Positions 18,792 to 27,998 of a DNA stretch of 64,000 nt are shown here, piece after piece. The first letter of the stretch is position 1. The number at the start of each line of letters is the position of its first letter. The stretch spans positions 309,267-373,266 of the forward strand of contig NZ_BMTV01000003.1 of the NCBI RefSeq assembly GCF_014649855.1, read 5' to 3'. This DNA comes from Streptomyces roseolus (GTDB taxonomy: Bacteria > Actinomycetota > Actinomycetes > Streptomycetales > Streptomycetaceae). The translations under genes and the position numbers were made by a program. A model generated the notes under the pieces. The model saw nothing but the letters and a program-made list of their open reading frames with translations, did not search any database and was not told the DNA's origin.

Positions 18792-19361
18792 TCACGACCA
18801 GACAAGCCGACCTTCGGAGAACCGACTGACCCGGGAGCTTCCACCGGCGATCCTCGTCAGCGTCTCCGCCACAGAGTCGAAATACTGGGCCATCGATTCG
18901 TACTCGCCCGTGACCGTAGGGTCACCCACGAACCAGCTGCCGACGCGCCCGTCCCGCAGATCGACGAACTTTCCACTCCAGCCGTCCTGGTCCGACAGGA
19001 ACGGGATCCACTCGTTCCGCCAGAACGGGTAGTCCGGCTGGTCCGGAGGGTCGAATCCGCAGGACGTGGAGCGGTTCGCGTAGAGCCTCTCCATCGCCCG
19101 GATGCCCAGAAAGAAGCTCCCCTCGTCGGGGAACCCGTCGAAACCGCAACATTGCACTTCGTCGTCGAAGTCTTCCTCCGGCAGATCCAGATTGTTCTGC
19201 AGCAGCCAGGTCCGCAGGTCCCCATGCAGGGAGATCCCCATCCGTTCTTCGGCTGCCGCGAGCATCTGCTCCGTGGCGGGCCCGGGTAGATCCGCGTGAT
19301 CGGCCGGCGCGTGCTCCCGAAGAAGGCTCATCACACGTGACCAACTCTCAGCCACACTCAT
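18792..19361 (-). CDS. SMI1/KNR4 family protein
   Basis: The 189-residue cytoplasmic protein has the SMI1/KNR4 opening helix pattern (LPGPATEQMLAAAEERMGISL, LRTWLLQNNL) and the later GFFLGI-like SFFLGIRAMERL and WIPFLSDQDG blocks. In bacteria many SMI1/KNR4 proteins are immunity proteins against secreted polymorphic toxins. No toxin gene is adjacent, but an RHS-type toxin gene lies 26 kb to the right. The start ATG 19361 follows GAGGACAGAGGG. The neighbour is a dead IS element, so the gene may be an orphan brought in or left by transposition. The immunity role is inferred only. Confidence 0.75.
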   Translation of the reverse strand: MSVAESWSRVMSLLREHAPADHADLPGPATEQMLAAAEERMGISLHGDLRTWLLQNNLDLPEEDFDDEVQCCGFDGFPDEGSFFLGIRAMERLYANRSTSCGFDPPDQPDYPFWRNEWIPFLSDQDGWSGKFVDLRDGRVGSWFVGDPTVTGEYESMAQYFDSVAETLTRIAGGSSRVSRFSEGRLVWS

Positions 19362-19994
19362 CGCCCTCTGTCCTCTCTCCAAGGATGCCTCCGTCCGACT
19401 ACGCCACTGCGGAGGTCGGGAAGTACCGGCCGGAGAACCTTGCAAGGATAATACTTCGAGCATATGTTCTATTTTCCCTGCGATCGTCCTCCGCCCCGAA
19501 GCGCGGAGCTAAGGGCTGTCCCGCAGCGAAGTGACCGCCCGCGACTTCTCACAGACAACCCACCGCGCCCGGTGAGCCCAGCCAAGTAGCTTCCGGGGCT
19601 CAAGCGAGAACCATGGCATCACCCTGAAGTGGCGAAGCTGAAAACGCTCACTGACACCACCACGCCTTCACGCGACCACGACCAGCGGTAGGCGCTCCTT
19701 TCGGCAGCGTGGTCCCCCACGCGGGCGTCCATGCGCCGCGGGACGTAAACCAGCCGTGCGACGCACATCTGACGGCGCCACAGGTCCGGTCGGCGCCTGC
19801 TCGGGCGTCGTCCCGGGCCGCGCCGGGTTTCCGGCGGGGGTGGTCGTGTCCGGAAAGCAGTGGCTGGATAATCTGCGTCCGGCGCGCGGGCTCCCGAACG
19901 GGTGCATGCCCGGGCGCCTGCCACAGGTCGGCCGGCCACGGGCCCCGCTGTCGCCGTGGGCCGGGCGACCGTCGCCCTCCGGACAGGACACGAC
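19362..19994. other. Intergenic region before the NRPS locus, with a possible IS end
   Basis: These 633 bases contain promoters for SMI1 (minus) and the NRPS (plus). AT-rich sequence occurs at 19445-19475. A short piece at about 19508-19522 (AAGGGCTGTCCCG) looks like the ends of common Streptomyces insertion elements. A short open piece at 19629-19691 (VAKLKTLTDTTTPSRDHDQR) has no start context and may be the tail of a lost element. No gene is supported. Confidence 0.45.
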
Positions 19995-22900
19995 ATGCTC
20001 GACGAGGCGCCCGCCAGAACCACGGAGCCGCTCGAAAGGCCCGCCGCCCCCGACCCGTACACCGGCCGGGCCGCCTCTCCGCCGGCCGGGGATCCGCCCA
20101 CCGAGCCCTGGGCGGCGATCACCCACTTCGCCGAGCGGACCCCGCACGCTCCGGCCCTGCGGGACAGCCGGCGCACGGTGACGTACGCGGTCCTGGTCGA
20201 GCGGGTCCGGCGCCTCTCCGCCCAGTTGCGCGGGAGGGGGATCGGACCCGGTGACGTCGTGGGCGTCCTGCTGCCGCGGAGCGCGGACTTCGCGGAGACG
20301 GTCCTGGCGATCTGGCACGCCGGAGCGGCGTACCTGCCCCTCGACCCGGCCCACCGGGCGGCGTGGACGGCCGAGGGCCTCCGGCAGGCCGGGGCCGTCC
20401 TGTGCGTCACCCGCTCGAAGGCCGGGGCCAGGGACGGAACAGGGGCACCGGGCGTTTCCGGACTGCCGGTGCCGATCGTCGACCTGGCCCGCCTCGACGC
20501 GTCCCAGCCGCCCGCGGTCCCCTCCCAGGGCCGACCGGAGGCCGGAGCTCCCGAGCCCGACAGCTGGGCGTACCTCATCCGGACGTCGGGCAGCACCGGG
20601 CGCCCCAAGCTCGTACCGGTCGCCCACGGGGGTCTGCCCCATCTGGTGGCGGCACAGCGCCACGCGATCTCCGGGCTCGGGCCGGGCAGCGTGGTGCTCC
20701 AGGTGTTCACGCCGCTCTTCGACGGCTGGGTCTTCGACCTCCTCCTCGCCCTCGGCCACGGCGGGCGCCTGGAGGTGCTCGACGAGGAACGGCTCGGCCG
20801 CCCGCTCCACACCGTGGCCGCCGAGACCGGCACCACGCACGCGACGGTGCCGGCGGTCCTCGCCCGCACCCTGCGGCCCGTGGACTTCCCCGGCCTCAAG
20901 GTGCTGCTGAGCGCGGGGGACGTCTGCCTCCCGGAGACCGCGCGGCGGTGGGCCGGGCAGGTCCAGTTCGTCAACGGGTACGGCCCGACCGAGACGACCG
21001 TCTGCGCGACCCTGCACACGGTCGACCCCGCGGCCCCTCCGTCCGGCACCGTGCCCGTCGGCCGTCCGGTGCCCGGTCGCCGGATCCTGCTTCTGGACGA
21101 GGCGCAACGGCCTGTTCCCGAAGGCGAGTTCGGCGAGATATGCATCGGCGGCTGGGGGCTCACCCCCGGATACGTCGGTGACCCGGAGGAGACGGCGCGC
21201 CGCCTGATCACCGATCCCACGGGGACGGTCCCTGGCGGCCTGATCTACCGGACCGGCGATCGGGGGCGGCTGTTGCCCGACGGTGCGCTGGAGTTCGGCG
21301 GACGCCTGGACGCGCAGGCCAAGGTGAACGGCTACCGCGTGGACCCGGCCCAGGTCGAGTCGGCGCTCGTGGGACTGCCGGACGTCCGGGACGCGGTGGT
21401 CGTGGTGGACGAGAGCATGGAGGGGAGGAGGCTGCTCGGCTACGTCAGGCTGAGGGACGCCGCGTCCCGGCGGGACGGCCGCGACCTGCGGGCCGAGGTG
21501 CGGGAGGTGCTCCCGGCCCACCTCGTGCCGGCCTCGGTGACGGTGCTGGACGCATGGCCGCTGACCCCGTCGGGCAAGGTCGACCGCGCGCTGCTGCCGC
21601 CGCCCGGCCGGGAAGCCGCGGCCACGGCTCCGGCGTCGGGACCGGCCGCCCGTCTGTCGCACATCGCGGGAGAGGTCCTCGGAACCGGGGCCCTGGGGGC
21701 CGACGACTCCTTCACGGCACACGGCGGGAACTCGCTCCAGGCCATCGAGTTCACCGCACGCGTCCGGACGGAGATGGGCATGGCCCTTCCGCTGCGGGCG
21801 GTCCTCGAAGGGGCGGTCGTCACCGAACTCGCCGCGCGAGCCGTCCCCGTCGAGAACGACCGCCCGCCGCTCCCGCGGCCCGCGGGCGGACACGCCGACG
21901 AGCCGCGCTCTCGCGCGCGCGAGAGCGCCGGACCACAGCCCTGCTCGGCCGCCCAGCAGCGCGTCTGGCTCGCGGAGCACATGGCCGGAGGGACGCCCGC
22001 CTACCATGCGGCCTCCGTGACCCGGCTCCGCGGCCCCCTGCGCGAACCGTCCCTGCGGGCCGCCCTGCAAGCGCTGGTGGACCGCCACGAGGTCCTGCGC
22101 TGCCGGCTCCCGATCCACGACGGAACCCCCCGCTACGTGGTCGACCCCGATGCACGCGCGGAGCTGCGGTACAGCGATCTGCGGGACGCTCCGGACGCCG
22201 AACGAGCCGCGTCCGAGGCCGCCCTCGACGAGGCCCGCCGGCCCTTCGACCTGTCGGAGGGTCCCCTGATCCGCTGGCACCTGATGCGCACAGCGGACGA
22301 GGAGCACGTCCTCGTACAGACCGAGCACCACGTCGTTCACGACGGCCACTCGGCACGGCTGCTCCTCGCCGACCTGGTGCGGGGCTACGCGGAGCACGTA
22401 CGCCACGGAAGCGTCGACACCCGTCCGGCCGCTCCCGGCTACGGCGCGCTGACGGCCGCCGAGCTCCACTGGGGCACCGGGCCGGAGGCCGAGCGGCAGC
22501 GGGCGTACTGGCGCGCCGTCCTGGACACGCCGCCGGCGCCCTTGCCCCTGCCTCCGCGCAAGGCGTCCGCCTCCGATGGGGAGAAGGCGGCGGCCTCCCA
22601 CCCGGGCGCGGAGCAGCGCCTGCACCTGGACGCCGAACTGGTGGACCGGGCGAGAGCGTTGGGGCGGGCTCACGGAGCCACTGTCTTCATGGTCGCCTTC
22701 GCCGCGTTCCTGGCCGTCCTGCACCGCACGACCGGCGCACGGGACGTGCTCGTCGGTTCGGGCATGGCGAACCGGCGCCGCCCCGGAACGGCCGGAGCCG
22801 TGGGCATGTTCGTGAACACGGTGGTGCTGCGGGGGAGGCCGCGCCCCGGACTCTCCTTCTCCATACTCCTCGCGGAGGTGCGCTCGACGTGCCTCGACGC

Positions 22901-23720
22901 CTACGAGCACCAGGAGCTGCCGTTCGAGGAGGTGATCGCCCCGCACCTGCGACGCTCCGCCGGGGAGAGGAACCGGCTCGTGCAGACCGCCTTCAGTTTC
23001 CACGACACCCCCCTGGCCGCCCTCCCCGAGTCACCACTCGACATCACGGTCCGCGAGGGCCTGCCCCTGGGCGCGGCCAAGTTCGAGCTCGGTGTGACCG
23101 GCTTCCCTCACCACGAGGAAGAGCCGGACCGGAGCGGGACGGGCCCGGACGGTCTGCTGCGCATACCCCGGTCCCGCGGCCCGGTCCTCCCTGCGGACCG
23201 GCCGGCCGGACTCACCCTGACCTGGCAGTACGAGACCTCGCGCCTCGACGACGACGCGGTGCGCGGCATGATGGACTGCTACGAGGCCGTCCTGCGCGCG
23301 GTGGTCGATCGTCCCGACACGCCGCTCGACGCGCTTCCGCGCTGGGTACCCCGGACGGCGGAGTCCGTGGAGCCAGCCCCGTCGGTCCCGGGCGTGCGGG
23401 CGGAGGGTCCGGGCGGTCGTGGATCCTCACCGTCCGGTATCGGAAAGGCGCGCGGTCACACCGACGCTCTCGCCCGGCTGATGGGCCGGGTGCTGGGGGT
23501 GCCCGGCATGCGGCCGCAGGACGATTTCCTGGAGCTCGGCGGCGATTCGCTCGGCGCTCTCCGTTTCACCCTGCTCGCCCGTTCCGAGCTGGGTCTGGAC
23601 ATCCCTCTGCAGTCCTTCCTCAGGGCGCCGACAGCGGCCGCGGCCGCCGGTCTGGCGCGGCCGGCGGCGCAGGACCTCATCCCGGCACGCCCCAGGAACC
23701 GTACGAGGAAGGGTGAGTAG
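19995..23720 (+). CDS. Nonribosomal peptide synthetase, A-T-C-T
   Basis: The 1241-residue enzyme has an adenylation domain (about residues 30-540) with LIRTSGSTGRPKLVPVAHG, NGYGPTETTV, YRTGDRGRLLPDG, GRLDAQAKVNGYRV and LTPSGKVDRALL. A first carrier domain (HGGNSLQAIEF, Ser for phosphopantetheine) follows at about residue 570. A condensation domain (about 650-1110) has an intact EHHVVHDGHS active site and ends with the N-F-x region. A second carrier domain (LELGGDSLGALRF) is near the C-terminus. There is only one A domain for two T domains, and no thioesterase. ATG 19995 follows AGGACACGAC; the frame is open upstream but lacks family sequence. It is coupled to the stand-alone C gene. Confidence 0.9.
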   Translation: MLDEAPARTTEPLERPAAPDPYTGRAASPPAGDPPTEPWAAITHFAERTPHAPALRDSRRTVTYAVLVERVRRLSAQLRGRGIGPGDVVGVLLPRSADFAETVLAIWHAGAAYLPLDPAHRAAWTAEGLRQAGAVLCVTRSKAGARDGTGAPGVSGLPVPIVDLARLDASQPPAVPSQGRPEAGAPEPDSWAYLIRTSGSTGRPKLVPVAHGGLPHLVAAQRHAISGLGPGSVVLQVFTPLFDGWVFDLLLALGHGGRLEVLDEERLGRPLHTVAAETGTTHATVPAVLARTLRPVDFPGLKVLLSAGDVCLPETARRWAGQVQFVNGYGPTETTVCATLHTVDPAAPPSGTVPVGRPVPGRRILLLDEAQRPVPEGEFGEICIGGWGLTPGYVGDPEETARRLITDPTGTVPGGLIYRTGDRGRLLPDGALEFGGRLDAQAKVNGYRVDPAQVESALVGLPDVRDAVVVVDESMEGRRLLGYVRLRDAASRRDGRDLRAEVREVLPAHLVPASVTVLDAWPLTPSGKVDRALLPPPGREAAATAPASGPAARLSHIAGEVLGTGALGADDSFTAHGGNSLQAIEFTARVRTEMGMALPLRAVLEGAVVTELAARAVPVENDRPPLPRPAGGHADEPRSRARESAGPQPCSAAQQRVWLAEHMAGGTPAYHAASVTRLRGPLREPSLRAALQALVDRHEVLRCRLPIHDGTPRYVVDPDARAELRYSDLRDAPDAERAASEAALDEARRPFDLSEGPLIRWHLMRTADEEHVLVQTEHHVVHDGHSARLLLADLVRGYAEHVRHGSVDTRPAAPGYGALTAAELHWGTGPEAERQRAYWRAVLDTPPAPLPLPPRKASASDGEKAAASHPGAEQRLHLDAELVDRARALGRAHGATVFMVAFAAFLAVLHRTTGARDVLVGSGMANRRRPGTAGAVGMFVNTVVLRGRPRPGLSFSILLAEVRSTCLDAYEHQELPFEEVIAPHLRRSAGERNRLVQTAFSFHDTPLAALPESPLDITVREGLPLGAAKFELGVTGFPHHEEEPDRSGTGPDGLLRIPRSRGPVLPADRPAGLTLTWQYETSRLDDDAVRGMMDCYEAVLRAVVDRPDTPLDALPRWVPRTAESVEPAPSVPGVRAEGPGGRGSSPSGIGKARGHTDALARLMGRVLGVPGMRPQDDFLELGGDSLGALRFTLLARSELGLDIPLQSFLRAPTAAAAAGLARPAAQDLIPARPRNRTRKGE

Positions 23721-23724
23721 CGGC

Positions 23725-25020
23725 ATGCCGTCGTACGACCGCGTGTGCTTTCCGCTCGCGGACCCGCAGCGCCGACTGCTGGACCGGCTCGGCGCCTGCG
23801 CCGACCCCTCCGCGTACGTGAGTTTCCTCGCCCATCACGTGCGCGGCCCCCTCGACCTCCCCCGGCTCCGGCGAGCCGTGGACGCGCTCACCGCCCGTCA
23901 CGAGCCCCTGCGAACGGCCTTCCCCGCCGACGAGGACGGCACGGTCCGGAGGCAGTGCGTCGAGGAGCCCGACGCGATGCCCTGGGAACTGACCGTGTTC
24001 GACACGCCACCCGTCCCTGCGGGCCCACCGCTCCCGCGCAGTGACGAGGACACCCTCCTGCGGAACTTCGCCCGGCGTCCGTTCGACCTGGTCCGAGGGC
24101 CTCTCGCACGCGTGCTGGTCGTACGCCGGGCGGCCGAGGACCACCTCGTCGTCCTGGCGGTCCACCTCCTGGCCGCCGACGGCTGGTCGCTGCGGATCCT
24201 GCTGGACGAACTGGGCGAGTACTACGCTGACGCGGGCCGTGCGACCGCGCTCCTCCCGCCGCTCGCCATCCAGTACGCCGACTGGGCCCACTGGCAGGCC
24301 GGGAGAGCGGCACGCCCGGAGAGCCCCCTCCCCCGGATCCCCGCCCGCCCGGCCGACGGGCCGGGGCGGCGCCTGCGTACGGCTCCCGTGCCGGTGCCGG
24401 CGGCGGGGCGCCTCGCCCGCCAGGAACGGGTACCGCTGTTCACCGTGCTTCTGACGGCCTTCGTCCTGGCGGCACGCGGGCCGGCGGCGTCCCGTGTGCT
24501 GGTGGATGTCCCCGTCTCCGGGCGCGATCACCCGCAACTCGGCGTGCTAGCGGGCTACTTCATCCGGCTCCACCGGCTCGACGTCTCGCTCCCCGATGCC
24601 ATCACCTTCCGGCAGGCGGTGCGCCGGGTGCAGGGCGCCTGGGCCGAGGCCGAGGAGACCGATGCGGCCTCCTCCCGCCTTGCGCACCCGCCCACGGGCA
24701 CCGGTCCGGCCGGGGATCCGGCTCCGGCGGCCGGGGGCGTCCCGCTCTTTTCCTACCGCGCCCGTGACGTGCAGCCGCGGCTGCGCCTGGAGGGCTGTTC
24801 CGTGACCGAAGCCCCCTGGCTTCACGACGCCGCGAAAGTGGATCTCGGCCTGATCACGGACCGCGTCGGAGACGCGGTCCACCCCGTGCTCGAGTTCCGC
24901 CCGTCCGTCGTCCCGGAGCGGGCAGCCGACCGCCTGGGCCGGAGCTTCGCGGTGCTCCTGGACAAAGCAGCGGCCGACCCGGATGAGACGGTGGATCCCC
25001 TGGCGGCAGGAGCACCCTGA
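23725..25020 (+). CDS. Stand-alone NRPS condensation-domain protein with altered active site
   Basis: This 431-residue protein is a single condensation-type domain: LADPQRRLLDRLG start, ALTARHEPLRTAF, the active-site region LAVHLLAADGWSLRIL, and IQYADWAHWQ later on. The family motif HHxxxDG reads HLLAADG, so the second, catalytic His is Leu. It may be inactive, act as a docking or release partner, or use another mechanism. The gene follows the NRPS by four bases. A GTG at 23713 is an alternative start that overlaps the NRPS end; ATG 23725 has better spacing from GGGTGAG. No thioesterase is nearby, so a role in release is possible but unproven. Confidence 0.82.
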   Translation: MPSYDRVCFPLADPQRRLLDRLGACADPSAYVSFLAHHVRGPLDLPRLRRAVDALTARHEPLRTAFPADEDGTVRRQCVEEPDAMPWELTVFDTPPVPAGPPLPRSDEDTLLRNFARRPFDLVRGPLARVLVVRRAAEDHLVVLAVHLLAADGWSLRILLDELGEYYADAGRATALLPPLAIQYADWAHWQAGRAARPESPLPRIPARPADGPGRRLRTAPVPVPAAGRLARQERVPLFTVLLTAFVLAARGPAASRVLVDVPVSGRDHPQLGVLAGYFIRLHRLDVSLPDAITFRQAVRRVQGAWAEAEETDAASSRLAHPPTGTGPAGDPAPAAGGVPLFSYRARDVQPRLRLEGCSVTEAPWLHDAAKVDLGLITDRVGDAVHPVLEFRPSVVPERAADRLGRSFAVLLDKAAADPDETVDPLAAGAP

Positions 25021-25194
25021 CGACCGCCGGAACGGGGCGCTCGACACCTCACCCGCCCCTGCGGCCGGCACCCCGGCTGCTCCGGTTTTCCGAGCCGTGG
25101 CATGGGCATGAGCGGTACTCTCCCTGTCGGCGTCGGCACGTGCGGAGAACGGGCACGAGTCCGCCGACAGACGGGGCATGGGGGGCGACGTTCG

Positions 25195-27972
25195 GTGTCT
25201 GCGACGGAGGACGGTGAACTCCTCGGCCGGGAGCGGGAGACGGCCTTCCTGGACGGCGTCCTGCAAGCAGCGGCCTCCACGGGTGAAGGAGCAGCGGTCC
25301 TCCTCCGGGGCCCGGCCGGCATCGGCAAGTCGGCCCTGCTGGCCTGGGCACGGAACGCGGCGCGGCGGCACGGTTTCGCCGTCCTGGGAGCGGTGGGCTC
25401 CGTGACCGAGTCGGAGCTCGCCTTCGGGGGCTTCCACCAGGTCTTCTGGCCGCTGCTGAAGCGCTCCCGGACCCTCCCACCACGGGACCGGGAAGTCCTG
25501 GAGCGCGCCTTGGGCCTGGGGGAGGGACCGTCTGCCGGCGCGACCCCGCTGGGTGCCTCGGCCCTTGCCCTGCTCACCGAGGCCGCGTGCGAGCGGCCGC
25601 TGCTGGTCGTGGTGGACGACGTGCACTGGATGGACGACTCCAGCACCGCGGTGTTCGCCTTTCTGCACCGGCACGTCGCCGCCCTGCCCGTGGTCTTCAT
25701 CGGAGCGGGCCGCGAGGACAGCCCGGCCACCGACCGGTGGACCGCGGAGCCGCTGCGGGTGGAAGCGCTGGAACCGTCCGCCGCCGAAACCCTGTTGCGC
25801 CGGTATCACCCGACGCTGCCCGTCACCGCGGCCACACGGGTGCTGACGGAGGCCGCGGGCAATCCACTGGCCCTCCGGGAACTGCCCGTGCTGCCGGACG
25901 ACGAGCACGACACCGGCCTGCCCGGTGGCCCCGGTCGGATGCCCCTGGCGCACCGGCTGGAGCACCTCTTCGCCGAGCGGATCCGGTCGCTGCCGGCTGA
26001 CGCCGCGCACGCCCTGCTCCTGGCCGCGCTCGGCGGCCGGGTGGACCTGCGGAACACGGATGCCGGGGCGACCGCGGCAGCCCCCGAAGACCGTGCGGTC
26101 GTTTCCGAGTGCGCTGTGTACCCTCCCGGCGACCCCGCGGCGGTCCTCGCCGCCGTCGAGGCGAGCGGGCTGGCGCACCTCGACGGAAGCGGTGTGCTGG
26201 CCTTCCGCCATCCCCTGGTGCGCAGTGCGGTGATCTCCCTGGCCTCGCCCGAGGAGGAGCGGGCGGCCCACCGGCTGCTGGCAGGGCGACTGGACGCCGG
26301 CGACCCCCGACGGCTCCGGCACGAAACACTGGCCGCGGTCCTGCCGGACGCCTTCCTCGCCGCACGGCTGGAAGACGCCGCGCGGCAGATCGCGAGACGC
26401 GGCGGCGACGCGGAGGGGGCGGTGCTGATGGACCGGGCCGCCGCTCTGAGCACCGATGCCGCGTCCCACACGGCACGCCTGACGTGGGCCGCCGTCATGG
26501 CCGCGCGGGGCGGGCGACTCGCCCACACCGCCGAGTTGGTGGAGGAACTCAAGAGAAGGCCGATACCGCCCGGCTCCGCTCCGCTCTTCGCCTACGCGGT
26601 GGTGTACGTCGACCAGAGTCACCGGGTCGACTTCGAGTCGTCCTTCACGCTGCTGCCGCAGGCGCTGGACCTCCTCTCGCACACCGGGGTCGAGCCCTTC
26701 GAGGGGCTGGCGGAGCAGATCTACTTCAAGCTCCTGCTCGCCACCTCCTACACCGACGACCCCCGAGGCCGGCGCGCCCTGGAGAAGCACGCCGACGCTG
26801 TCTCCCCCCTGGCCAGGCTGTGCCGCGCGGTGTGGTCCGATCCGCCCCGGACCGCGCACGGCGCGACACGCGCACTCGGCCTGCTGAACAGGGAGATGAG
26901 CGAGGAGCAGGAGGCGGGAGCCGCGTGGTTGCTGCTGTGGACGGCGACGGCGGTGGACGCCGCCGACGAGACGCTGTGGCGCCGCTTCACCGGCCAGCAC
27001 GCCTACGCCACCCAGGGCTCGGTCGCGAAGGCCCGGTTCTACCAGGACTACCTGCGAGGCCGGTGGGAGAGCGCGGCCGCGTGCCTGCGGGAGGCGGAGG
27101 CCGCGGACGACCGCGGATACCACTGCAATGCCCTGCTGTTCCGTCACTACTACGCCCACTTCCTGGCCGGCCGGGGCGACGAACAGGGACTGAGAGAGGT
27201 GGAGGCGCTCATCGAGCCGTCGGCCTCGGGGGCTCGGATGCGGTTCGTCACCGACCACCTCGTCCACCTGCGGGCCCTGGCCGCGCTGGCGCACGGCCGG
27301 TACGAGGAGGCGTACCTGCACCTGGTCCAGCTCATGTCCCCCGGTGTGCTGCCACGCGGTCTGCCCTGGTTCCACCTGCCGTTCTTCGACCTCGTGGTCG
27401 CCGCCGTGCACACGGGGCGCCGGCGCGAGGCCACCGCGCACGTCGAGGCCGGACGGGCGGCGCGGATGGCCGACATCTCCGCCCACCACGCCTTCCTCCT
27501 CGCGGCGGCCTCGGCCGTCGCCGCGGCCGATGAGGTCGCCGACGCCCGCTACCGGGCCGCGTACGCCGTCGAGGACGCCGAGACCTGGGTCTTCGGCATG
27601 GCCCGGTTGCGGCTGGCCCACGGCTCGTGGCTGCGCCGGCGCCGGCGCGCGGAGGCATTCGATGTGCTGCACCGGGCGCGCGACGCGTTCCGGCGGCTGG
27701 GCGCGGAGCCCTGGGCGGAGCGCTGCGAGGAGGAGCTGACCGCCGCGGGGCCGCCGGCGGCGGTCGGCGGACGCGGGCTGTTGACGGGCCAGGAACGGCG
27801 TGTCGCCCAGCTCGCGGCGACGGGGCTGACGAACAAGGAGATCGGCACGGCCCTGCAGGTGTCACCTCGTACCGTCGCGGCGCACCTGTACAAGATCTTC
27901 CCCAAGCTCGGAGTCACCTCCCGGGCCGGGATCTCCCGGGCACTGGCCGACGACTCGGCCGAACGGGACTGA
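25195..27972 (+). CDS. LAL-type LuxR transcriptional regulator
   Basis: About 925 residues from GTG 25195 (GGGGGGCGA upstream). The N-terminal ATPase has Walker A RGPAGIGKSALL and Walker B LLVVVDDVHWMDDSS. A long helical TPR-like middle follows. The C-terminal LuxR helix-turn-helix is LTGQERRVAQLAATGLTNKE continuing to VSPRTVAAHLYKIFPKLGV. Such LAL regulators are pathway-specific activators in Streptomyces natural-product clusters. Its place directly behind the NRPS and C-protein genes (175 bp gap) suggests that it controls them. An earlier in-frame ATG at 25102 would add 31 residues with no family support. Confidence 0.88.
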   Translation: MSATEDGELLGRERETAFLDGVLQAAASTGEGAAVLLRGPAGIGKSALLAWARNAARRHGFAVLGAVGSVTESELAFGGFHQVFWPLLKRSRTLPPRDREVLERALGLGEGPSAGATPLGASALALLTEAACERPLLVVVDDVHWMDDSSTAVFAFLHRHVAALPVVFIGAGREDSPATDRWTAEPLRVEALEPSAAETLLRRYHPTLPVTAATRVLTEAAGNPLALRELPVLPDDEHDTGLPGGPGRMPLAHRLEHLFAERIRSLPADAAHALLLAALGGRVDLRNTDAGATAAAPEDRAVVSECAVYPPGDPAAVLAAVEASGLAHLDGSGVLAFRHPLVRSAVISLASPEEERAAHRLLAGRLDAGDPRRLRHETLAAVLPDAFLAARLEDAARQIARRGGDAEGAVLMDRAAALSTDAASHTARLTWAAVMAARGGRLAHTAELVEELKRRPIPPGSAPLFAYAVVYVDQSHRVDFESSFTLLPQALDLLSHTGVEPFEGLAEQIYFKLLLATSYTDDPRGRRALEKHADAVSPLARLCRAVWSDPPRTAHGATRALGLLNREMSEEQEAGAAWLLLWTATAVDAADETLWRRFTGQHAYATQGSVAKARFYQDYLRGRWESAAACLREAEAADDRGYHCNALLFRHYYAHFLAGRGDEQGLREVEALIEPSASGARMRFVTDHLVHLRALAALAHGRYEEAYLHLVQLMSPGVLPRGLPWFHLPFFDLVVAAVHTGRRREATAHVEAGRAARMADISAHHAFLLAAASAVAAADEVADARYRAAYAVEDAETWVFGMARLRLAHGSWLRRRRRAEAFDVLHRARDAFRRLGAEPWAERCEEELTAAGPPAAVGGRGLLTGQERRVAQLAATGLTNKEIGTALQVSPRTVAAHLYKIFPKLGVTSRAGISRALADDSAERD

Positions 27973-27998
27973 GACCGGTTCCCGCCGGGCGCCGGCGC

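Noticed and set aside
24547..27672. Open frame of about 1040 codons antisense to the LAL regulator
   Set aside because: No start context, no family match, and the plus strand carries a complete ATPase-LuxR protein.
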